The translations under genes and the position numbers were made by a program. From NCBI GenBank assembly GCA_001001705.1, contig LCOG01000009.1:1-33513 (forward strand): a DNA stretch of 33,513 nucleotides, given 5' to 3'. The notes beneath the pieces were generated by a model that worked only from the letters and a program-made list of their open reading frames with translations, searched no databases and was not told the origin of the DNA. The stretch comes from Parcubacteria group bacterium GW2011_GWA2_47_26. GTDB taxonomy: Bacteria > Patescibacteriota > Patescibacteriia > GWA2-47-26. Below, piece after piece: positions 22,938 through 29,814 of this stretch (the stretch's first letter is position 1; each line of letters opens with the position of its first letter).

Positions 22938-22987
22938 ACACTATCGAATAAAAAGATATTTGTCAAGGGTGTTGACGGGGATATAAT
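22938..22987. promoter_or_regulatory. Overlapping divergent promoters
   Basis: Minus strand: TTGACA (22966-22961), 17 bp, TAGTGT (22943-22938), driving the 22574 gene. Plus strand: TTGTCA (22960-22965), 16 bp, TATAAT (22982-22987), driving the candidate small RNA. The two -35 boxes share bases 22961-22965, so the promoters should compete. Confidence 0.6.
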
Positions 22988-22993
22988 AATAAA

Positions 22994-23144
22994 AGGACCA
23001 GCCCCTCCTTTTCCTCCGTCAGCGTATCAACGCATGCAACTCGTCCCGCAATTCTCGCGATCGCGTCAATCACGGGACGACTAAAGGTGGACTCTAAACA
23101 ATCAACTACGCGCGGCCACGCGTAGTTGATTGTTTATCTTTTTT
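22994..23144 (+). ncRNA. Candidate small RNA with strong terminator
   Basis: A promoter TTGTCA-16-TATAAT predicts a start near 22994. A very strong terminator ends it: a perfect 17-bp stem (23096-23112 with 23119-23135), a 6-nt loop, then ATCTTTTTT. Between them is a palindromic hairpin with arms TCGTCCCG (23041-23048) and CGGGACGA (23073-23080) and the centre CGCGATCGCG. The only ORF inside is 16 codons (23034-23084, MQLVPQFSRSRQSRDD), written by the hairpin itself and without a ribosome binding site. No + strand gene follows, so this is not a leader. No known RNA family is recognised. Confidence 0.5.
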
Positions 23145-23236
23145 CAAAAAAATTGAAAAGAGCCCAATCAAAATATTTCCAATTATTTGTTGTTCAAAAT
23201 TGCGTATAATGGCTCGCGTGCATCTGAAGCCCTGCT

Positions 23237-23656
23237 TTATTTTTCGACGGCATTATTGTGAATAAAATCTGTCAAAAGCTGCAGCATGCCTTCACGATTA
23301 TCACTCCGAGATGTCGCGACAGTTACAGCAATATCATAGAGTTCTCGCCAGCTTGTTTTGAGCCATGTATTATTGAGGGAGAGTAAGACCATGAGCGAAA
23401 CACAAGCAATGCGTTTGTTACCATTCAAGAAAGGATGTTGCTTGATTAACTCGTAAAACAAAACTGCCGCTTGTCGCGACATCGAGGAGTGAACAAATTT
23501 TCCGCCGACCCACGTTTGAGGAGAAGCCAGCACAGCTTCTAGCTTCTCTGGAAATCGTGTGTCAAAAGAAGAAATAGGCTCATCGTGGGCAAGATGAGCC
23601 TTGGCGTAAACGTAACAAATATCGCGTACGTCTTCGAGCGTCAGAAAGTGGGACAT
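23237..23656 (-). CDS. doc: Doc-type (Fic-fold) toxin
   Basis: A 139-aa protein of the Fic/Doc family. The active-site motif reads HPFLNGNKRIA, close to the Doc consensus HxFx(D/N)(A/G)NKR. The N-terminal FLTLEDVRDICYVYAKAHL is typical of death-on-curing proteins. Doc of phage P1 phosphorylates elongation factor Tu and stops translation; here the target is unproven. It starts 6 nt after a 48-aa ORF that is probably its antitoxin. The motif looks intact, so the toxin may be functional. Confidence 0.85.
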   Translation of the reverse strand: MSHFLTLEDVRDICYVYAKAHLAHDEPISSFDTRFPEKLEAVLASPQTWVGGKFVHSSMSRQAAVLFYELIKQHPFLNGNKRIACVSLMVLLSLNNTWLKTSWRELYDIAVTVATSRSDNREGMLQLLTDFIHNNAVEK

Positions 23657-23662
23657 ACTTAT

Positions 23663-23809
23663 TCATTCAGCACCGAGTCGCTTGAGAGCTTCACCATACT
23701 CCGCAATTGTGCGTTTCACTGCTTGCTCTATAATCTGTTTCCGCTGCGCTGGCTTTCTCGGATCAAGTTTCTTTGGTCTGAGTTGAAATTTTTCTAGCAT
23801 CTTCTTCAT
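23663..23809 (-). CDS. Small antitoxin paired with Doc
   Basis: A 48-aa basic protein starting MKKMLEKFQLRPKKLDPRKP and ending EYGEALKRLGAE. It does not resemble the usual Phd antitoxin: there is no Phd DNA-binding fold, only a short basic segment followed by a helix (QIIEQAVKRTIAEYGEAL). The position 6 nt before doc, with a shared promoter, argues that it is the antitoxin. The start ATG lies 9 nt after a perfect -10 box, so the mRNA is probably leaderless. The short Glu/Lys helix could bind the Fic active-site groove, as class I Fic inhibitors do, but the inhibitory (S/T)xxxE(G/N) motif is not clearly present. Confidence 0.65.
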   Translation of the reverse strand: MKKMLEKFQLRPKKLDPRKPAQRKQIIEQAVKRTIAEYGEALKRLGAE

Positions 23810-23818
23810 AGCAATTCC

Positions 23819-23847
23819 ATTATAATGCAAGTCGAAAAATAAAGCAA
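23819..23847 (-). promoter_or_regulatory. Promoter of the antitoxin-doc operon
   Basis: TTGCTT (23847-23842), 17 bp, TATAAT (23824-23819) on the minus strand, 9 nt before the antitoxin ATG. Confidence 0.7.
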
Positions 23848-23943
23848 AATTTCGAATTGACCGATGTAAAATCTAACCCAAAGGGCATACGTTTACCGAC
23901 GAGAAAACCTAACCGAGGCACGATAAGGAATTAACCATAATTC

Positions 23944-26517
23944 CTATTTTACCACTTGAAATCGCAGACTTGTCTCGCCGCGGTTGAGGATGTCGTCATA
24001 GGCGCGGGCGACAACGATGTGTTCGCCAGCGGGGACATCATTAAGAGAGAGGGTTGTCGTATAGGGCGCACTTTGCAGAGTAGTTTTGACTATCCCGTCT
24101 AAAATAATTTCAACGCGAGCGATACCCCGTGGGGCAGAGCCTTGTACCTCCACATCAAGATTATTGCCGGCGATGGTTGCGCCTGAACCGGAAGGCCGAA
24201 TAAAAGAGATGTTTGGGCGGTTGGCCTCGGTATGCAGGTCGTCGTAAGTTGTGGGTGCTGATTCCATGTTGACTGTATTGCGTTCGGCCCATTGGCGCAC
24301 GGCGGCTTCCCAGTTTTCAAAATTGGGATCCTCGACAGGATTGGCTGGCGGCGGCGCGTCAAGATTATCTTTATTTATATAATAGAGAATAGAATGTGGA
24401 GCAGAGTAGGTGCGCTCCCCCACAAGTTCGGCGGGAGTTAAAGCGGTGGCGAGTTTTCCGGAAGCTCGATCAATACGCGCACGGATTTGTCCAAGGCCTT
24501 GACCGCGCAGAATTGGGTTGGCTACGGGCCGTGCCTCTGGCGCAGGGAACTGTTCTACGGGGGTGTTTCTTAAAGCGCGGGACATAAAAGCATTCCAGAT
24601 TGGCGCGGCTACAAGAACCCCGTCGGCTCCCCGTTTCATTTCCTTGTTATTGTTGTTGCCGACCCAAACTCCGGCGGCAAGCGAGGGGGTGTAGCCGATG
24701 GTCCAGCCATCATGCCAGTCATTGGTGGTACCAGTTTTAGCGGCCACGGGGCGGTCGGATAAGATAAGCGGGCTTTGCGGCCCGAAAATAAAAGTCCGCG
24801 CGGCATTATCGGAGAGAATGGAGGTGACTTCGTTGGCAATGCCTTCAGGTATAACTTGTTCGGGGCGTCGGGCTTGCCAAGCCTCAAGAGGCCGGCCGCT
24901 GCTATCTTCAATGCGCAGGAGCACGGTTTGATTTAAACGTTTGCCGCTTCCAGCGAGGGCGGCAAAAGCTCCGACGTGTTCTAAGAGTTTAACCTCGCCT
25001 CCCCCCAGTACGATGGAGAGCCCAAAGCGGCTGCGGTCTTTGAGGGTGGTGTAGCCCAGTTTTTCCGCAAGATCAAGCACGCGATCAATGCCGGTAAGAT
25101 AAATGGTTTTGACGGCCGGAATGTTAAGGGATCCAGCCAAGGCTCCGCGCATACTCAACGGGCCGTGCTCCTTGTCGTCATAGTTGTGCGGTGTGTAATC
25201 TTTAGGTTGGGCTTTAAAGGTGGTGACCACATCATAGAGCAGGGTGTCGGGGGTAAACCCTTTTTCAAAAGCCGCGGCGTAAACAATAGGTTTAAAGGAG
25301 GAGCCGGGCTGGCGCGGGCGGAGCGCCACATTAACATTGCCGTCTATGGCCTCATCAAAATAGTCGCGGCTGCCGACCATGGCTAGGATTTGACCGGTTT
25401 TGGGGTCTTCGGCAACGAGGGCGGCATTTTTTCCATTGTACTGTTTTTCGTTGCGCTGCGCACCTTTGCGTATTTCCTCTTCGGCAATTTGTTGGAGCCG
25501 CCAGTCCAGGGTGGTAATGACTTTAAGTCCGCCTTGCTCGACAAACTGCCCCCCGTATTTTTCAACCAGCAGTTCACGGACATAAAGCACAAAATGCGGG
25601 GCCAAAATATTATCTCGGCGAGGCTGGATGCGTTTTAGAATGTCTTGGGCTTGGGCTTGTTGCGCTTGCTCTTTATTTATGTAGCCTTCTTCGGCCAGGC
25701 CATTTATAATATGGCGCGTGCGGGCAACTAGTTCGTCAGTATGATTGCCATAAGGGGAGAGGCGGGTGGGGGCTTTGGGCAAAGCCGCCAGGACAGCGCT
25801 CTCTACCAAATCGAGATCTTTAGCGGGTTTGTTAAAAAGGGTCTCTGCGGCGGCTTCAATGCCATAGATTGTTGAACCGTAGGGAATTTCGTTGAAGTAC
25901 ATGTTTAAGATATCGTCCTTGCTGAAGCGTTTTTCAATTTGGTAAGCCAAGATCAGCTCCTTAAGTTTGCGGGTTAGAGTTTTCTCGCGGGTAAGCACGG
26001 CGTTTTTGATAAACTGTTGGGTAATGGTGGATCCGCCCTGGGCTTTGTCCAGCCGCGTGAGGTTGACAAGAAAAGCGCGCAGCATGGCTTTGAGATCAAA
26101 GCCTTCGTGTTTGTAAAAATTTCTATCCTCGGCAATAAGGGCGGCCCATTTGGCAATAGGAGGAATGTCTTGCAAGGCAATAGGAGTGCGCCTGACTTCA
26201 TTGTGTATGTCATATAGCAAGACTTTGCCTTCACGATCGTAAATTTTGGTGGAGATGGGGGTAGTGCGTTCAAGCAGTTTTCCCGGTTCGGGCAGGTTGC
26301 GGGAAATTGAAGCAATGGCAAAAGTTAGAAAAATTCCGCCTCCGACGACAGCTAATAAAAAGGCAATGAAAGCCTGCTTTAAAAAGCGCTTATGCAGTTT
26401 TTTGAATAAGGCGTTGGGAGACCTCCGGGGTTGTTTTTTGCGCAGCGTTGGGCGGCGTCTTACGGGCTGTTTGCGCCAAGTGCCGCCTCCACGGGCGCTG
26501 TAGACTAAACGGGACAT
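23944..26517 (-). CDS. Class A penicillin-binding protein (PBP1-type)
   Basis: An 857-aa bifunctional cell-wall synthase. A basic cytoplasmic N-terminus and one membrane helix (AFIAFLLAVVGGGIFLTFAI, about 52-71) lead into a GT51 transglycosylase domain with EDRNFYKHEGFD (about 126) and GGSTITQQFIKN. The transpeptidase domain has SSFKP (catalytic Ser, about 404), SLN (about 466) and KTGTTNDWHDGWTIGY (about 594). A C-terminal Ig-like or fibronectin-like domain follows (VEVQGSAPRGIARVEIILDG onward). It polymerises and cross-links peptidoglycan at the outer face of the membrane. It lies 9 nt after ftsK in the same direction, so division and wall synthesis genes are probably cotranscribed. Confidence 0.95.
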   Translation of the reverse strand: MSRLVYSARGGGTWRKQPVRRRPTLRKKQPRRSPNALFKKLHKRFLKQAFIAFLLAVVGGGIFLTFAIASISRNLPEPGKLLERTTPISTKIYDREGKVLLYDIHNEVRRTPIALQDIPPIAKWAALIAEDRNFYKHEGFDLKAMLRAFLVNLTRLDKAQGGSTITQQFIKNAVLTREKTLTRKLKELILAYQIEKRFSKDDILNMYFNEIPYGSTIYGIEAAAETLFNKPAKDLDLVESAVLAALPKAPTRLSPYGNHTDELVARTRHIINGLAEEGYINKEQAQQAQAQDILKRIQPRRDNILAPHFVLYVRELLVEKYGGQFVEQGGLKVITTLDWRLQQIAEEEIRKGAQRNEKQYNGKNAALVAEDPKTGQILAMVGSRDYFDEAIDGNVNVALRPRQPGSSFKPIVYAAAFEKGFTPDTLLYDVVTTFKAQPKDYTPHNYDDKEHGPLSMRGALAGSLNIPAVKTIYLTGIDRVLDLAEKLGYTTLKDRSRFGLSIVLGGGEVKLLEHVGAFAALAGSGKRLNQTVLLRIEDSSGRPLEAWQARRPEQVIPEGIANEVTSILSDNAARTFIFGPQSPLILSDRPVAAKTGTTNDWHDGWTIGYTPSLAAGVWVGNNNNKEMKRGADGVLVAAPIWNAFMSRALRNTPVEQFPAPEARPVANPILRGQGLGQIRARIDRASGKLATALTPAELVGERTYSAPHSILYYINKDNLDAPPPANPVEDPNFENWEAAVRQWAERNTVNMESAPTTYDDLHTEANRPNISFIRPSGSGATIAGNNLDVEVQGSAPRGIARVEIILDGIVKTTLQSAPYTTTLSLNDVPAGEHIVVARAYDDILNRGETSLRFQVVK

Positions 26518-26526
26518 AATTCGAAA

Positions 26527-28677
26527 CTAGGATTGCTCGTGGGAGACGAGGATCTCGCGGGGTTTGGCGCCGTCGCCGGGACCAATAAAACCTGCCGCCT
26601 CCAAAAGGTCAAGAATGCGCGCGGCGCGGGCGTAGCCGATTTTAAGGCGTCTTTGCAGTAAAGAAGCAGAAGCCTTGCCGGCTTGCAAAATAATTTCTTT
26701 AGCCTCGGCAAGCAGGGGATCGGAATCATCATCTGTAGCGCCGGCGCCATTAAAAATACTGGCGCTGGTTTGAGCGGTGATCTCAACATATTCGGGAGCG
26801 CCCACTTTTCTTAAATACCCCACGACTTTGCGGATTTCCTGGTCAGAAACATAAGCGCCTTGCAAACGTTTTGGTTTGCCAAGTTCTGAACTGATGAAAA
26901 GCATGTCCCCGCGTCCCAGCAATTTTTCCGCTCCGGCAGTATCCAGGATAGTGCGGGAATCTATTAGGGAAGCCACAGAAAAGGCAATGCGCGAAGTGAT
27001 ATTAGCTTTGATGAGGCCGGTAATAACATCTACGGAAGGGCGTTGGGTGGCGAGAATCAGGTGAATGCCGACCGCGCGAGCCATTTGCGCGAGCCGGATG
27101 ATGGCGGCTTCAACTTCAGAGGCGGCGGCGACCATGAGGTCCGCCAATTCATCGACAACAATAATAAGATAGGGCAGGCGTTCCTCGGTCGGTTTTATCT
27201 CGTTATAGCTTTTGAGATCGCGAGCACCTGCGGTGGAGAGAAGCCCGAAGCGCCGCTCCATTTCTATAAGGGCAAAGCGCAGGGCTTGCACAGTTTGTTT
27301 GACGTCAGTGATCACCGGGCTAATCAAGTGGGGAATTTCGTTATAAGAGGGAAGCTCCACGCGTTTGGGATCAATCAAAAGAAGTTTTAAATCATCGGGG
27401 CTGTTTTGATAAAGCAGAGAGACAATAATCGTGTTTAAGCAAACAGTCTTGCCCGAGCCAGTGGATCCGGCCACGAGCAAATGGGGCATACGACCCAAGT
27501 CGGAAATATAAGGCTTGCCCGAGACATCTTTGCCTAGGATAACGGTTAAGGGCGAGGCGCGTTTTTGCCACTCGCTAGATTCCAGAATTTCGCGCAGACG
27601 CACGGTAGAGATTTGTTCATTGGGAACTTCAATGCCTACGAGAGCCTTGCCGGGAATAGGCGCTTCAATGCGGATAGGGTGCGCGGCTAAAGCCAAAGCA
27701 AGATCATTTGAAAGCGCGGTAATGGAGGCGAGCTTAACTCCTTCGGCGGGGCGCAGGGTATATTGAGTGACAGTGGGACCCACCGAGACGTCGCCCATTT
27801 CTACGGCAATGCCAAAATTGCGCAGGGTTTTTTCAATAATTTCTTGACGAGCGCGAATGTTGCCGGAGACGGGTTTGCTGCCATTTTTTTCTAAAAGGTC
27901 AAGGGGCAATTCAATGCGGCCGAGACGCTTGCGAGGCAGGATTTTGAGGCCGCTTGCAAGGGCGGCAGAGGGATCGGATTCGTCTCCTGCCAGTGTTTCA
28001 GGCGATTGTGCGGTATCAGCCGCATCTTCTTTTGAGGCGGCGTCAAGGGGATGCTCTTCAAAGCGCAGTTCCTGCTCTGCAGGTTTTTCGTCATATTCTC
28101 CACTGATCCGCGGTTTAGCAAAAATGTTGCGCAGAGGAATTCCTATTGCCATACAATAACGCAATAATTGTTTAAGGGCGTGGAGCAGTTGTATAAAAGA
28201 CGCGGAGGCCAGCAGGGAAAGCGCAATGAACAAAAGAGCGACTAAAATAACGGCGGTGGCCCAAAAACCGAAGAGCTGATAAAGAGGATAGGCAATAAAC
28301 AATCCGAGATAACCTCCGCCAAGGCCTTGTTCTACGGCGGTAAATCCGGCTCCGCCCGGGTATTGAATAAGATGAGTGAGAGAAACCAAGGATATTGAAA
28401 ATATAATAAGACCAAGAAGAGCGAGGCTGCGCGGAGGAGATTTAGCCAGCAATCCTCCGATGGCGATAAGCAGGAGAGGGAGCAAGGGGCGCAAGGTTCC
28501 AAGCAGTCCGGAGAGCGCGCTGTCAATAAATAATCCAGCGCGGCCAGCGAGGTTAAAATAGGCGAGCAAGGCAAGGCCGGCCAAGGTGAATAAAAAAATC
28601 ATGCCGATTTCGCGTCGGGTTTGCTGGGGGAGTTGTATTTTTTTCTCAAGGCGCGGGCCGCGCCGTTTGCGGGACAT
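26527..28677 (-). CDS. ftsK: FtsK/SpoIIIE DNA translocase
   Basis: A 716-aa protein. The N-terminal region has four hydrophobic helices (about 22-165), then a linker. The motor domain has Walker A VAGSTGSGKTVCL (about 404), Walker B LIIVVDELADLM, and the FtsK segment ILATQRPSVDVITGLIKANI. It ends in a winged-helix gamma domain (ASLLQRRLKIGYARAARILD) that in other species reads KOPS sites. It pumps chromosome ends across the closing septum. The linker is short compared with E. coli FtsK, as in SpoIIIE. There is no Shine-Dalgarno: a MITE (28685-28846) begins 7 bp from the start codon and has displaced or replaced the native upstream region. Confidence 0.96.
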   Translation of the reverse strand: MSRKRRGPRLEKKIQLPQQTRREIGMIFLFTLAGLALLAYFNLAGRAGLFIDSALSGLLGTLRPLLPLLLIAIGGLLAKSPPRSLALLGLIIFSISLVSLTHLIQYPGGAGFTAVEQGLGGGYLGLFIAYPLYQLFGFWATAVILVALLFIALSLLASASFIQLLHALKQLLRYCMAIGIPLRNIFAKPRISGEYDEKPAEQELRFEEHPLDAASKEDAADTAQSPETLAGDESDPSAALASGLKILPRKRLGRIELPLDLLEKNGSKPVSGNIRARQEIIEKTLRNFGIAVEMGDVSVGPTVTQYTLRPAEGVKLASITALSNDLALALAAHPIRIEAPIPGKALVGIEVPNEQISTVRLREILESSEWQKRASPLTVILGKDVSGKPYISDLGRMPHLLVAGSTGSGKTVCLNTIIVSLLYQNSPDDLKLLLIDPKRVELPSYNEIPHLISPVITDVKQTVQALRFALIEMERRFGLLSTAGARDLKSYNEIKPTEERLPYLIIVVDELADLMVAAASEVEAAIIRLAQMARAVGIHLILATQRPSVDVITGLIKANITSRIAFSVASLIDSRTILDTAGAEKLLGRGDMLFISSELGKPKRLQGAYVSDQEIRKVVGYLRKVGAPEYVEITAQTSASIFNGAGATDDDSDPLLAEAKEIILQAGKASASLLQRRLKIGYARAARILDLLEAAGFIGPGDGAKPREILVSHEQS

Positions 28678-28684
28678 ATATTAT

Positions 28685-28846
28685 GGGACTGTTGCCGAAT
28701 GCGCTTTTGAAGCGAAATTTACGAAATTAGAGATAAATTTTTCAGACAAGTTTTGAGGTTTATATGGAATATAAGCCGAAGAATTTTTTGGAAAATTTAG
28801 CCGAATTTTGGGAATTGCAGCCAAAATGGTATTCGGCAACAGTCCC
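28685..28846. mobile_element. Complete MITE with 16-bp TIRs and 5-bp target duplication
   Basis: Perfect terminal inverted repeats GGGACTGTTGCCGAAT (28685-28700) and ATTCGGCAACAGTCCC (28831-28846). Direct target duplications ATTAT flank them (28680-28684 and 28847-28851). At 162 bp it has no coding capacity and needs a transposase in trans; none is in the window. It directly abuts the ftsK start. Confidence 0.9.
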
Positions 28847-28878
28847 ATTATAAGTATAGCAAAAAATGTGTTCAGGTT

Positions 28879-28922
28879 CAAGGCTAAGCCTTGGTGGAGG
28901 GCGATCCCAAGGCTTAGCCTTG
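28879..28922. repeat. 16-bp-arm hairpin
   Basis: CAAGGCTAAGCCTTGG (28879-28894) and CCAAGGCTTAGCCTTG (28907-28922) are perfect inverted arms around a 12-nt loop. Each arm is itself nearly palindromic, so cruciform or hairpin forms are both possible. Confidence 0.85.
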
Positions 28923-28932
28923 TTGCAATAAG

Positions 28933-29364
28933 AAAAGGCTGGGAATGGAACAGCAGACCGCGAAGCGGAAAGATTGAGGAGAGAGATACTCGTCTTGGGA
29001 AGTTCCCCCATAAAAATGGGAGGCTTCCATACCGACGAGGAATCTTTCCGCTGGTGGTCTTTGGGAACTGTTGCAGTCCCCAAGAATTCATCTTAAGGGC
29101 CTGTTGCCAAATACCATTTCTACTGCAATGTCCAGATTTCGGCTGCGGCTTTGCAGAAATGTCTCGACAGATACTGCGTATATGCCTTACGGGACTGTTG
29201 CCGAATATCCATTTTGGCCATTTCTTCCCAAATACGGCTGCGACTCGTTGAAAATTACTCGAAATAGCTCTGCTATTCCTGCGTCATTTCGTTACGAAAG
29301 CGTATTCGGCAACAGGCCCCTTAAAGCGCGTGCTTTAGATGTGCTGTTCCATTCCCAGCCTTTT
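28933..29364. other. Four-way structured element interrupted by a MITE
   Basis: Outer arms of 23 bp pair perfectly (28933-28955 with 29342-29364). Arm 1 pairs AGCGGAAAGATT (28964-28975) with 29041-29052, plus AGACC/GGTCT outside, CTCGTC/GACGAG inside (28989-28994, 29034-29039) and a terminal hairpin. Arm 2 is a 10-bp hairpin with one mismatch (29061-29070 with 29074-29083). Arm 3, CATC-T-TAAAGC/GCTTTA-GATG, appears only when the MITE at 29097-29319 and one CTTAA duplication are removed. The original unit would be about 204 nt with almost no unpaired joints, like a cloverleaf. It could be a structured RNA or a non-autonomous DNA element. No known RNA family is recognised. Confidence 0.65.
29097..29319. 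mobile_element. MITE with GGGCCTGTTGCC TIRs, containing a second left end
   Basis: Terminal repeats GGGCCTGTTGCC (29097 on) and GGCAACAGGCCC (to 29319), with 5-bp target duplications CTTAA (29092-29096 and 29320-29324). An internal left end GGGACTGTTGCCGAATA begins at 29191 and starts the 94 bp that are identical to 1957-2050. The element is therefore composite (one copy joined to or inserted in another). Length is 223 bp with no credible ORF. Confidence 0.85.
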
Positions 29365-29371
29365 GATTAGT

Positions 29372-29532
29372 AGACCTGTCCCCAAATAACATTCTGGCTA
29401 ATTCTCCTGATTTTCGGCTACAAACCGTTTCTCGGAATTCGCCGTAATCATCTATTACGCCTCATTTCTGCGAAACAGTTTTCGCTCAAAAATCAGGACA
29501 ATTATCTCAAAAGCTTATTTGGGGACAAGTCT
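29372..29532. mobile_element. Second MITE family (AGACCTGTCCCC TIRs)
   Basis: Terminal repeats AGACCTGTCCCCAAATAA and TTATTTGGGGACAAGTCT match at 17 of 18 positions. A 3-bp direct repeat AGT flanks them (29369-29371 and 29533-29535). Sub-terminal arms TCCTGATTTT and AAAATCAGGA add a second inverted pair. At 161 bp it is non-coding, and it begins 7 bp after the four-way element. Confidence 0.8.
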
Positions 29533-29572
29533 AGTGTAAGAGGAGGCGTTTTTTATGTCAAGCGAGTAAGCG

Positions 29573-29601
29573 TTGACTTTATCTTATAAAAAGCTTACAC
29601 T
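29573..29601 (+). promoter_or_regulatory. Promoter of infB-trxA-trxB
   Basis: TTGACT (29573-29578), a 17-bp spacer, TACACT (29596-29601). It predicts a leader of about 205 nt before the infB ATG. Confidence 0.6.
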
Positions 29602-29708
29602 GCGAGTACTTGTATGAATTCCGTTAGAGGTAATTAAACAAGGTATTACTTTGCACGAGATTTTCAGAGTGGCAAAACAAGTCTTAAAACTTAACCAGGT
29701 ACGGTCGT

Positions 29709-29814
29709 CCCGTTAGAAGTTCAGGCACGCCATTCATATATGTACGAGGGAAGGCGAAGCCGACTTTGTCTACAGGACATGATAATTGTAAGTAATTCTT
29801 AAACTTCTAACGGG
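29709..29814 (+). promoter_or_regulatory. infB leader: start-abutting stem and 20-codon upstream ORF
   Basis: CCCGTTAGAAGTT (29709-29721) pairs perfectly with AACTTCTAACGGG (29802-29814), whose last base touches the infB ATG at 29815. Inside the loop, an ORF from ATG 29740 runs 20 codons to a TAA at 29800-29802, exactly at the base of the right arm. A ribosome finishing this ORF would cover the right arm and could open the stem. Confidence 0.5.

Noticed and set aside
29063-29080. Another MITE terminal repeat (GGGAACTGTTGC)
   Set aside because: It resembles the TIR with one extra A, but it is fully explained as hairpin arm 2 of the four-way element and has no partner end.
28933-29364. Identification of the four-way element as 6S RNA, tmRNA or RNase P RNA
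   Set aside because: The conserved sequence marks of those RNAs (tmRNA tRNA-like ends and tag frame, RNase P core motifs) are not seen, and the branching differs.
28681-29370. Several ORFs of 60-147 aa on both strands in the ftsK-infB gap
   Set aside because: They run through inverted repeats and MITEs and change with the repeat arms; peptides such as GLLPNT recur only because the TIRs recur.
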